This document shows, in pieces, positions 22,970-34,600 of a stretch of 64,000 nucleotides of DNA. The stretch's first letter is position 1; every line of letters begins with the position of its first letter. The translations under genes and the position numbers were made by a program. Where the stretch lies: NCBI RefSeq assembly GCF_032854445.1, contig NC_088301.1, positions 40,039,187 to 40,103,186 on the forward strand, given 5' to 3'. Under the pieces are notes generated by a model. The model was not told the origin of the DNA. It saw only the letters and a program-made list of their open reading frames with translations, and ran no database searches. Source of the DNA: Liolophura sinensis (lineage: Eukaryota; Mollusca; Polyplacophora; Chitonida; Chitonidae).

Positions 22970-23330
22970 AGAGCTCCATTGTGGTAAACACATGAATGCA
23001 AAACTCATAAATGGGCTGAAATATTCACAGTTAAGTAACATGCACTCTAATACCTAATTTGAGAGACTTAAAGGTCATGAATTTGTCAATTTATCGCAAT
23101 TAGCACACTTTCAGGGTATCAACAATGGAACATCGAGTGCTGTTGTGCTTTAAATGTATGCCAAACCTGAGGCCTTTACATACAGTACTTTTTGAGATAC
23201 CAACATGTCACCTTTCCACACTTGATTCCTATACACAAGAAAGTCAGGAATTTGATAATTTATGGTAATAAATGCATACATGAGATATGTCAGACGTTTG
23301 CTGGCAGATTTCAAATAGCTGAGATTTACA
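22970..23330. repeat. CENPK-locus dispersed repeat, copy 4
   Basis: Contains GGTATCAACAATGGAACAT, GTATGCCAAACCTGAGGCC, ACATACAGTACTTTTTGAGA and TTTGATAATTTATGGTAATA, shared with the other three copies. It is followed directly by the short-unit array at 23393-23570. Confidence 0.55.
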
Positions 23331-23392
23331 GTTTTCCAGAAAAACAGCACAAGGCACTGTCTGGAAAGAATTTTTTTTAATAATTCGAGAGA

Positions 23393-23570
23393 AAACAATA
23401 GGCTACCAGCTTTCACCTTGAAAGACATATAGCCTCAGCAAGAACAACAGGCTTCCAGCATTCAGCTTAAACCCAATATAATCTTATCTTGAATAATAGG
23501 ACTCCAAACTGGAAACCTTATAATTTCAATGTTCCAAGCAAGAACAATAGGCTTCCAGCTTTCAAATTAC
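23393..23570. repeat. Imperfect short repeat, four units
   Basis: The phrase AGCAAGAACAATAGGCTTCC with CAGCTTTCA appears near 23393, 23438 and 23540, and more weakly near 23488, at spacings of about 45-50 bases. Confidence 0.5.
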
Positions 23571-24784
23571 TGAATATGCAGGAAAACGCAACAATTTCTG
23601 GTAGTGGGTTATTCCAAACAAAATGAGCTCATACTTGTATATTACATCCAAGATGTTGCAAGTGTGTTTAACTGATGTCTTAACTTGGTTGCCAAACCAG
23701 TATTAAAGCACCAGATATCAAAACACTGGTCAACTTATCATTATATAATATTTCTGTAATCTTTTGTCACACTTTAGCCATATTTAGCCCTAGGTACATG
23801 GCTCCACGTTTGCTTACAAAGGGACACTCTGGTGGATCATACCAACTCCATTTACATGTAGTTGTACATTTCTTGTGGAGTAGTTCCAGAGTTCTGATGT
23901 GCTGTACCCCACACAATTTGTGCAGGTCAGCACTGTCACAGGAGACACAGGGTAAGTACCTGAGGTCCCAGACAGCAGCACTCAAGCAATACTCCAAGTA
24001 AAGTAAATGGATTCTGGTATGGCTCCAATCCAATGCGAGCAAAGGTGGAGATGTGTAGGGCTAGGCCATATTTACATTCTATGTATATAAAATTAGACCT
24101 ATGGTCCCATAGAGCCGTAGTGTTACTGTAAATGTTTGATCAATAAATATACGTGTACATGTAAATAACACCATAAGTTCAACTAAGATTAGCCCTGGAT
24201 GTCTATGTTTACTTTTTTATGGTTGGACAGGCGCTTGCATAGTCATTGTTTGCTCCCCGGCCTCTCCAGCGTTTTAAAATGCTTCAGGTCTCACACTAAC
24301 AGACAGGTGGAATCCTGTGCTGTAAATCATTCCAAAAGTAAACATCCATCCATAGCCTATATTTCATCAAACTCAACCTCTCTGCTGATTTCAACTTTCT
24401 AAAATGGCTGATGTCTTCATTCTGTTAAGATACTGCTTGTATGCATAACTGCAAACGATAAGTATGCGTGACCTAGGAACCCAGGTTGTGTATGAGATGG
24501 GTGGCCACTTCAATAAATACACATGGATATAAACCTTATAGATGATCCACCACTCACATGGTCTATGACCCAAACCATTTTAAAGGAGTAACTGGACTGG
24601 TGGGGGAGCTTCCAATATTGGTTAATGGAAATGAGTTTAGGCCCTATGCTGCAGGCATAACCACTCGTCCATGATCCAAATAAAAAAAAAAAAATGAAAT
24701 ATAGTTTGCGAAATTTACAATTAGTTTAACTGAACTAAGAAAGAGCTGACTAGCATTACAGATATTAGTGCTGAAATTGGAAAA

Positions 24785-24850
24785 GACCATTCAGGGATTC
24801 GAACCTGCGACCTCAAAAGTTCGGCAATTAACGGCCGGCAAGCATGCCAA
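24785..24850 (-). repeat. tRNA-like fragment (old SINE head)
   Basis: Read on the minus strand it ends in a good B-box (GGTTCGAATCCC) preceded by AGGTCGCA. There is no matching acceptor stem or intact A-box, so a functional tRNA is not supported. It differs from the main SINE of this window and may be the head of a second tRNA-derived family. Confidence 0.35.
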
Positions 24851-25228
24851 TCTGCACTACGTACACTACTACAATCTCGAGTAAATACCATATTCGGCCA
24901 CTAGAGAAGGCCTGTCACAAAATGATACCATTTCTAAATGACACTGAACAGTGTAGTTTTTGGGAAGTTCTGACATCCAGGAACACATTTTTGTATGAGG
25001 TTGTCTGCTGGTTTGGTATCATGTTGGGACAGCATTTACAGTTATCTTAACGAGCCATAATCTTTGCAACAATGTGAAGTAAACACAAGCGGTGAGATCT
25101 CGTAAACCTTTTCTAGATCGATATTTAATGTAGTAGAGTCCTTTGGACAAAACTGAGCTGCAAGTGCCATTAGCTTCTGTACATAAAGATTCTTACTGAA
25201 GTAACTAGAAATGCTACTGATTACCCAC

Positions 25229-25330
25229 CTTGTTTGCATAAGTGACGACAATCGGACATCTTGTAATGGAATTGATTGCGATCCGCGCCAAAACCACGAA
25301 AGTTCAAAATAACACATGCGACGTTGTTAT
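25229..25330 (-). other. Probable untranslated first exon of CENPK
   Basis: On the minus strand a short open stretch (about 25319 to 25230) ends CAAACAAG followed by GTGGGTAATC, a good donor. Joining it to the acceptor near 22631 gives a short upstream reading frame that stops soon after the junction, out of frame with CENPK. It would place the CENPK transcription start about 300 bases from the HBP1 start codon. Confidence 0.4.
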
Positions 25331-25646
25331 TACAATGTCAATAAAACTATGCAGAGTTGAAAGTATTTACTAGAATTACACCTGAAACTGATGTGTTACA
25401 AATTATATTTCTTTGCGTCATTCGAGCCTAAAGCTGTCATTAGAAGCTAAAGTAAATAATGAAACATACCGTGGGAATATAAAGGGGGGTACACTCGACT
25501 GATGTAATGCTTACAATAGCCCAGTATGAAAATTGACTAGTGCCAAAAATAGCATCCAATCAGAATAAACGCTATCGACATATGATTATTATTAACCAAT
25601 CAGAATGTTGTTGTTGGACCTCCCCCCCAATTCCCCTAACGAGAAG
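25330..25646. promoter_or_regulatory. Divergent CENPK/HBP1 promoter with paired CCAAT boxes
   Basis: Between the presumed CENPK first exon (minus) and the HBP1 start codon (plus) lie two identical boxes, CCAATCAGAA, at 25556-25565 and 25596-25605, exactly 40 bases apart. Paired CCAAT boxes are a known feature of NF-Y-controlled cell-cycle promoters. No TATA box was recognised near either start. Confidence 0.6.
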
Positions 25647-28600
25647 ATGGCGTCGGTTGAGGTGAGTGCACCCATTTGAATTTTACTACGACTACTACGA
25701 CTTGATAATAATAAGAATTTTCACATTTTTATGCAAATATAAACTATGCTAACTACATCCAAAGCAGCTATATTGTTTTTTGTAAATATTGCTCATGCAA
25801 GCACCAGTTTTTCGTACTTTTACAACATTTGTGAACTTTACGATGACATGTTACGGCTAAAATTTTTACTACTACCACTACGTCTACAAGTGCAACTACA
25901 CGTACACTTAGGCCTAACTTGATTGAAATGTAACCAGGCATGTTTGTTGTTATATGTGTAATTTTGCATTATATAACCTGTCAATAATAATGAGTTTCAA
26001 GTGTACACTGTCAGGTTATAGTATAGATATTTTGGCAGTTGTGCATTTCTTAAAATTTTCGCGCTATGGGGATTTGGGAAAGTGAGTTGTTCGGTAATTT
26101 GTGATGGTTATAAGAAGGAAACGGGGAGAATTTATAGCACAATAATATTTTAAGATGTAAAAAGCTGACAACAGTTGGGAATATACTCAGGCATAAAGCT
26201 GCAACATGTCAATAGTAATTCAGACATCATCACACTGTACATAGTAAGATTGAGTATGTGGTGGCCTATTATTTGTTTAACAGTCTGCGGTTAACCTATT
26301 TATAGTCACACCTGATGGCTGACAGAGTGTGTGTGGGCTTTGAACCTGGTAAAAGGCTCTTGTGTGAAGTCTGCCTGTTTCTGACTTTCAAACTGCATGA
26401 TTCGGGAGTCCAATATGTCAATCAGATCAGAGTATCAGGGTGCCCTTTCACTTCCTCATAAGAGGATTAGGATGGGACTGAGGGTTGGGTTTGCAGTTCA
26501 CATGGTTGAGAACAGAAAAAGTAGGAAATTTGTAATGAAAAAGGTTCAGATTCTCAAGTATTTTCTTTAGCAAAAATAAATCTTATCAAGAAATAAAGAG
26601 GCAGCAGAGGCTATGATGTGGCTATGATGAGTCCTGTATATGTACAATGTTCATCAGAAAGTTATTTACAATGACTGTGTTCTACACTAAACCAATCATT
26701 TTAGTCTTTGAATATATAACATGGTGTCAAACTTACTGGTTAATTGAGAGTGGTAGTTTTTTTAACAATGTAAATAAAATAATTGCTAAAAAATATTGTT
26801 CCAATTTAGATATAGCCTTGGAGAATTTTTACATAATGGTATCATCACAAGCTTATCTAAACTATTTGGATTAGTGCATAAAATCTCTTTAAATAGTCTC
26901 CTACGGAAGCTACTGTTTACTATTTATTATATGCACAAATACATGCATGTATAATAAAACTGTGCATTAGCACTGTTGAGCCATTGTAACTGGTAAACGA
27001 ACAATGTTAAATGGTCTAACCTCCTGGGCTCTACTCAGTTTCCCTGCCACCATATAAGGCTGACTGCTGTGGTTTATGAGAAATATTCTTGATGACGGCG
27101 TAAAACACCAAGCAAATAAATAAATAAATAAATAAATAAATATTTATTATGTTAATGCTTCTATGACATTATTAGAGACCTTCAGTTAAAAGTTATAAGT
27201 TGTAACTTCTAACTTGAATTCGTATACCTATTTTGGTTTGAAGTTTCATGTTAAAAGTTCTCTATAGGCAATGTTACTCCAAAGATCAGATTATCGTTTT
27301 ATTCAGAAATGCTGTTTTCAAGCCCAAATTTCCGTAAAAAAGGCTACACTCATATTGATAGATTCTGTACAGTAGAATATACGTTTTTTCAGATCATTAA
27401 AGTATGGAATTCCATGGAATTTGTTTGCTTAAGTTTATATGCAATAAAACTTTCACTTTGAGCAACTGCTTGTGGCACTTAGATTTGGACTAGATTATGG
27501 CAGACTGCCAGTAAGTAAATTTACGTCAATCCTTTTCAACTGTGGTGAAAAATGACGACTAGGAAAGAAAAAGATGTGCAAATTGTGATATATATTCATT
27601 ATGATTAAGTTAATGTAGCTGTTTATTTAATTAAAGTGAGACTATGTACATACATACATGTAGCAAATACTCATTTCTAGGAACATCACAGTTCACAGGT
27701 CACCCATTGATGGAGACAATCAACGATATGCTGTAATTTTGTAAGAAAAGACAAGTATAGAGTGATGTCCCTTAATTGCGATGTGAAAACACTATGTTAC
27801 GATTAGCTCCATCGCACAGTGATTACCTATACGATAACACATCACAGCTTTGTCTTAATCCATAAGTTTACCATAAACTTGGTAGTGTACATATACGAAC
27901 TCCGTGCTGTCCCCAATGAATCGATGCTAGGGCTGTTAAAAAGTGTCTGTCTATACTCATAGATGTCACTTTGTATTAAGAAGGAAAACAGTGGTAGACA
28001 TTCAGTTCTTCTTATCCACTCACACCCTCTGTGTCTTCCGTCATTGTGTTGCAGGTCACTGAATTTGCTGAGTATGTTAGGTTGTGTATACACTTGCATG
28101 AAATTAGTTATGATCTTTGGGCCAAGCTTGTTTGTAAGGCAAATTAAAGAATTTTGAAACTAACAAAACACTGTATTATTTGTCTAGTGTCAGCTGCAGA
28201 AACCTAATTCTTCAAGAAACAAGATGCCTGCCAACTGAAGTCAAGGTATAAGTCAACTCCATAACTTTACAAATGTTCTGGTGTCTTAAAGTGTATTTCA
28301 TGCGTGAAAAGGAGACTCTATGACTACTTAAGACATGAGGATCTCTTCTGTACATCAAAAATGCTGAAATTCCTCTTCAGCTGGGAATACCAAAGTTATA
28401 GAAGTACAACTTGGCTAGTCCTACCTAGGTGAATACCTAGCCAGAGACCACATGATCTCCTTAGTGACAAATGTTCGTTGGATTTGTATATATTTCAGTT
28501 TTCCCGATAATCTGAGTATTTATGCAGAGTGTTCATGACGTTGTTTTGTAGAACTAGGCCTTACTGGTCGCTAGCAAAGTGCCAGAAAGTGACCATTTCC

Positions 28601-31600
28601 CCAATGCTTTAACATTGGGCGGCCATTTTGTTTTAGACACGAAAGAGTGGTCACATGACCCCTCATTTCTGACCCGTCTTACAGAATAGAGGCAGTTCTG
28701 ATCTCTGACCTGGACTTGCAGGACAGCTTCTCAGGATTTCTCCCAAAAGACCTACTGAAGTGCACAAAACACCATGAGTGGACTGTTCATGTGGTATCTG
28801 TACAAGTCCCTGTTCTAGCCATAAGTGATCATTTTCCGATCTGTATTACTCTCAAATCAAAGATTTACTACAGTATGATTTAAACAACTCTCTTTTCCAC
28901 CATGACCTAATGGATGTACCCTGGGAAACTGTAGATCACATAATAAATCCTGAAGTGATTGTGAATGAATGGTCAAATCTAGTCCAAGATGTTCTAAATA
29001 AACATGCTCACTTGAAAACAAGACGAGTCAAATACCTGTCATGGGCTACAGAAGATATTCTAAATTCTGCGCATCAATGAGATATATACAAACGACAGGG
29101 AAATGATCCAAATCACAAACACTGGAAAGCTAAGTGAACAATAAAATTGCTTGAGCAAGTGGTAATTTGCTAATGACTTGAAAGAAAATTCATCATCTCC
29201 CAACAGAATCTGGGAGATCTTGAGAAAATGTAATCCTAAGCAAAAGAGTATACAGCCTGATGCCGTCACTGATCATGAGGATGGCAAATGTAATAAATGA
29301 TCCAGCTAACAGACATGATTTTTTTCCGCTTTTTAGTGGAATTCCGCTTTTTCTTTGTTCAGTTTCGATTAATTTACCTGTTTTCCGCAGATTTTTCTAG
29401 CTACCGGGGCCTAGCCGGCCCCTGGACCCCGGCCTTTTTGGGCTATGATAGTAAATTTCAGCTATTTTCTTGGTTCACCACAATCATGTCTGAGCTAAGA
29501 TTAGCCATATTTTCAATACATTTTTCTCATGATGGATTTTAATAATATAAACAAGGACAGTTTTGTCCAGAGTCTTGAAAAACCCAAGGAAGAAGTCGAG
29601 GAAGAAGTTCCTCATGATACCTTTTATTCCAGGGAACAAGTTGAGGAAAAAGTTCTTCATGATACCTTTTACTGTCGTCCAATATCTGTGCTAACCATTG
29701 TTTCATTGAACGACATTACAGTCTATATAAGTATCTCTCAAATTTTAAATTATTGCATAAAAATCAATCTGGGTTACACTTTCACTCTGGTAAAACTACA
29801 TTGCTGAAAATAGTTGAACATGAGATAGGGCAATAGTTAAGGAGAAAGTTATTGGAACTGTACTTGTAGACTTCAAGAAAACATTCGATACTGTTAATCA
29901 TGATATATTACTTAAAAATACTTAGAGTATACAAATTCCATTTAACTGCTCTTACTTTTTTTCCAGTCCTACCTCTGTTAAAAGACAACAGAATGTTGTT
30001 CTTTGAGGAGAAATGTCTTTAAATGTTCATTAATCCCCTCAAATCTAAATACATGATATTTGGCTCAAGGCAATGGCTGCAGTTAATCAAAGATGTCCCT
30101 TTCTCCGTAAACTCGAACGAGTCAGTAATGCTAAACTGCTTGGTATTTATGTTGATGAACATCTTTCCACAAATTAATAATGTGTGTAAAAAGGTTTCTA
30201 AATTGTTAAAGATTCTGTGAAGGAAGAGAGCTCTTATAACACATCACTGTAGTGATATTTTCTATAAGTCTTATTCTTCCTCACTTTGATTATTGCTGTT
30301 ACAGAAAAGAGCTGCTTGTTTAGTTCTACAAGACAGCATAAACACATCTGGAAGAACTTTGAAGACTGAAATAGTTGCATTTTAATAAAAGGGTAAACTA
30401 CAAAATCATCTATAAAGCATTACATAATCTTTGTCCAAACTATATTAAACAGCACTTCCCTCCAAACAAAAAACTGCACAATATTTGTTCTCAGATCAAC
30501 CCAACATAATATCTATCTCCCTAAAGGAAGGACAAATTAAATGAGTTTTACAAATATAGGTATCAAAGTATGGAACTGCCTCCCTATTCACGTGAAAGAA
30601 GCCCCTTCTCTGTCAAGCTTTCAATAACGCTACTTAAAATAACGAATGAAATGTACTTACATGTATGTATGTATGCTTTTACTGTATCAGTTACATGTAG
30701 ATGTATTATTATAGAAAATCTTTTCATAAGGCTATGTCCCTGTAACACGCTTGCACACATGTGCATTCTTTCAACCAAACAGGGGATGGGAATGGGGCCA
30801 TTTCCCATTCACCTGGTTTGTTTCTCTGTACATGTGTATAGGGGGATTCCAACCAGCAGGGGGTTGGAAGGGGTTGGTAAGGGGCCCGAATCCCACTACC
30901 TTGCTTCTGCTGGTTGAGAGAGTTGCAGGGTCAGCACTGTTGGTTGTGTTGTTGCTTTTTGTATGTATGAATGTATATAACTTCTCTTTTCAAACTATAT
31001 GGTGCTTTATCTTGTTTTATATATGTTGATGTATTTTTTGATTGGACTCTAAAATACATGTTTTCTATATACTTGTTTTCTCTGTGAAAGGGAAGAACAG
31101 TTTCATTGTAAATTGACCGAGCAACCTTCAGTAGATAAAAATATTAATATACTGTATTATACTAATTTCTGGGACAGATATTAGTAGTGCTGAAAGCAGA
31201 CTATTGCATTTCTTTCCCTGCTTTTTTGAAAAATGAAGATACGAGTTAGTATGTTCTTCATTAGATGGTCTAGCCATGTGAAAACAAAAGAAACTAAATA
31301 TTTCTGCTACAATTACATATATACTGGCTAAAAGAGTAGACCAGGTGTCCCAAAACTTGGAAGAAATACGACACTAGTACTTCACAGATTTCATATATTT
31401 GCTTTTTAATGATTAGCAGAATTGTTTGGCCCAAAATTTTCATTTCTGTATGCATATAATACACTGGTAAGGTCATTCATAACATGCTTGACATGCATTT
31501 CATGGAGGGAACTTTCTTTTCATTTGTTAATTTTTACCTTCAGTTTTGTGATTTGTAGCTGCCAATGTCAGTCCACCTGTTTGTCTTTCTGCTTGTCCAT

Positions 31601-34600
31601 CCATCCATTAATCACAACATCTTTTGAACTCTTGAATCCAAATTAACCATACCTATACCACAGGTCCACTTAGACACGAAGAAGAACTGTATTCATTCAG
31701 TTATATTTTCTGACAGGCTTGTAACCTGATTCTCTTGACTTACTCATGTGTAAGTCATATTTCAATACAAAGACTGAATATGTGAAATTTAGTATTTACC
31801 ACGTGGAAGAACCCCATTAAATTACAGTGACATTGAACTTTATAGTCATGTATATGCATGTTTATTCAATTCCTGAGAGTTAATTAACACTCTGTCTCTT
31901 GAACTATTTAATTTCACGTTGGACACATCAAACTTAATATACCACAAATCCACTTGGTTATATGGAATAGCCCTATTTATTTTTACTGACAGTGATCTAT
32001 TTTTCATCAGGGGTATTTGGCTATGCTATCTAAGACAGATACATACCAGAGTTATGCCATATCTTCACAGTTCAATGATCTTGTCCTACTTTTTACGCCT
32101 CAACCACTGTTGGCCAAAGGATGTTGTCCTAGTGAGCAGCGTTTGTCCATATCCTTGTAAAGGCTCTACATCTAGAAAGGTTTAGCCCACGTTCACCAAA
32201 CTTACACTACACTTACACTACACTTACACTTTGGCATGAGGATTGATAGATTTTCTTCAGTGACCGTGGCCTTTTTCTTCAAGGCCATTGGGGTCATTAA
32301 AGTTAAATTTTATAATAGGCTTGTAAATGCTCTATCTCTAGAATAGCGTAGACCAAGTTCACCAAACTTATGACACACATACACCTTAACACGAGGAAGA
32401 ACCCTATTGATTTTCAACGACCTTGACCTTTTTCTTCAAGGTTATTGGGGTCATCATTTAGGTTAAATTTTATAACAGACTTGCAAACATGATATATCTA
32501 GAGTGGTTTATGCCAAATTCACCAAACTTGCTCCACACATACAGTTTGTATTGAAAAAGAACCCTCTTATTTTTAAGGGATGTTAGCCTTTTTCTTCAAG
32601 GTCATTTAAGTTAAATTTTATGAAAGGATTGTGAATATGATATCTCTAGAATGGTTTAACCCAAGAGGAAGATCCCTATTGATTTTCAACAACCTCGTCC
32701 TTTTTCTTCCAGATCATAGGGGTCATTTAAGTTAAATTTTATATAGGAGACTACAACAGCAGTTTGAAATAAACAAAAAGTTGTAATCCTAAAACGGTAT
32801 TCCCTTGCTTCTTGTTTCACAACTTTATCAATGCCACTCAAAGAAGATCTACACAATAGAAACCACTGTTAAGTTGGATATATTTATTACATTGTACATG
32901 TGCTCAAAGCTGATGGGTTTTAAGTGCATTGCACTGTATTTTTAAATGACCACTGACATCAGTGGTTGTGAGAGTTAAGTTATATGAAGTGCTTATATAT
33001 GCATTATCTCTTACAGTTACAAGGGACATCCACTTAATACTGTTGCTCAGATCTCTTTAAAAGGATACATCCATGATGGATCTTCATTGATAGGCTGGTG
33101 TGAGAGCCAGATGAATAAAAGATATTTCTAGTCCAAGCTGGTTACATTAGATACATGTATGGCACATTTATTCAACCCGAGCTGTAGACATTGCCCCAGG
33201 AAATCCTATCTCCGTTTTCCAAGAATTAATGTTGATTCTGTTTGCCGTAAAGTTTTCATTAAAGTACCCTCAAACAACAGGAAGAACAAATGTGGCACAT
33301 AACAACAAGAAGTAGTTCATTGATTTGAATAGATGTGGCCGCCACTTTATTACCAAAGTTACATTGCTGAGGTGAACAGGATCCTAGTGAGCGAACAGAA
33401 CATCAACTGCTATGCAGTAAATGGACATACAAACGGGACTTCAAATAACCACAGCTCGTGTCCCCAAAGGGGCAATCCACATCACTGCTTAGCACTAGTG
33501 AATAAGTGACAAAACCTCGCGGCCCCTGTGAGTAATCAATCACGTGAGCCCACACCCTATGTAGCCTTAGGGAATTAGGTTTTGACACCTCCGTTAAACA
33601 GCCCTCTGTGCACCCTGCAGGAAGCCCCACATCTCTATGTAACATCCTTTTCTTTGCTGGCTGCACATAATCTTTCCTCCTCAAAGCTTCTCTCCTGTGG
33701 CGCTACGGGGGTCCCCTAGGTGTACTCAGTTTCAAATGTTGTTGTTGTTATTGCTGTAACGGGGAGGATGTACATTCAATTTGTAGAAATTTATCAAACA
33801 TTATTATTTACCAGTGTCTTAAGCTTTACACAGTTGATAATACAAAGAACTTGCGCCTTTACAGGATCAAAATTATTGCGAGATGGCATGAATATACATA
33901 GTGAATTAAGCAAAATGTTTGGCCCACGAAATTTTCCGCCTGCGTCCCACGTGGGCCCATGCAAAAGAGGCAGCATGCAGCATGGTCTAGCCCAGTTAAC
34001 TCCCCCTTACGGCCAGTCATAAAGTAAGCGGGATAACTCTGTATCAAAAACAATCAATGTAGTACATGTATAACACAACATAGTGTTCGGTATTAAATGA
34101 AATGGTTTATTCTTTAGTGATAAACTCTAATATTACAGACAAATAGTGAGTTGTACCGGTAGTAATTTTTCAGTGCAGTTTTGTGAAGATTGTACTTGTC
34201 ATAATACATTGTGTTGTAGTAGTAAGGTGTGTAAAAATGTAGCAATTTTCTTAGAAACCCCCATTTAACTGTGTCTACGGCAAGAGCCACAACCTGTTAC
34301 TATGCGGGGCTGAGTTTCAAGGCATGATTTGTTTTAAATTTAATAAGTTTTGTTCACAGGTGACAGCGGGCAAGAGACCGCATGTGAAGACGGAAAAGAT
34401 GCAGGAGTATATGCGTTCACATGGTGATGGGGGCTCTCAAAAGATTCTCCGCTGTCCGGTCCCTGGGTGTGACAAGGTGCTTTCTAGTGCCCCCGGTTTG
34501 AGATATCACATTAAAGGCCACACAGGACCAGAAAGACCCTTCTTGTGTGACAGGTGTCGCAAAACATTCAAAAGGTAGGAATGATAAGATCTAGTTTATA

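Larger units (their letters stand above)
22611..25228. other. Probable CENPK 5'-UTR intron
   Basis: No coding exon is supported. The left end carries an acceptor for the start-codon exon (CTGTGTAG on the minus strand near 22631). Contents are a copy of the dispersed repeat, four imperfect short units at 23393-23570 and a tRNA-like fragment at 24790-24850. The rest looks like ordinary intron. Confidence 0.5.
25662..34359. other. HBP1 intron 1 (8.7 kb)
   Basis: No host coding exon is supported. It carries a truncated SINE, a dead LINE with a nested insertion, an array of degenerate tandem repeats and, near 33400-34020, a stretch with more G+C and CpG than its surroundings. The plus-strand splice donor at 25662 and acceptor at 34358-34359 match in phase. 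Confidence 0.7.

Noticed and set aside
33403-33684. 93-codon minus-strand open frame in HBP1 intron 1
   Set aside because: No family similarity and no splice partners; explained by locally higher G+C.
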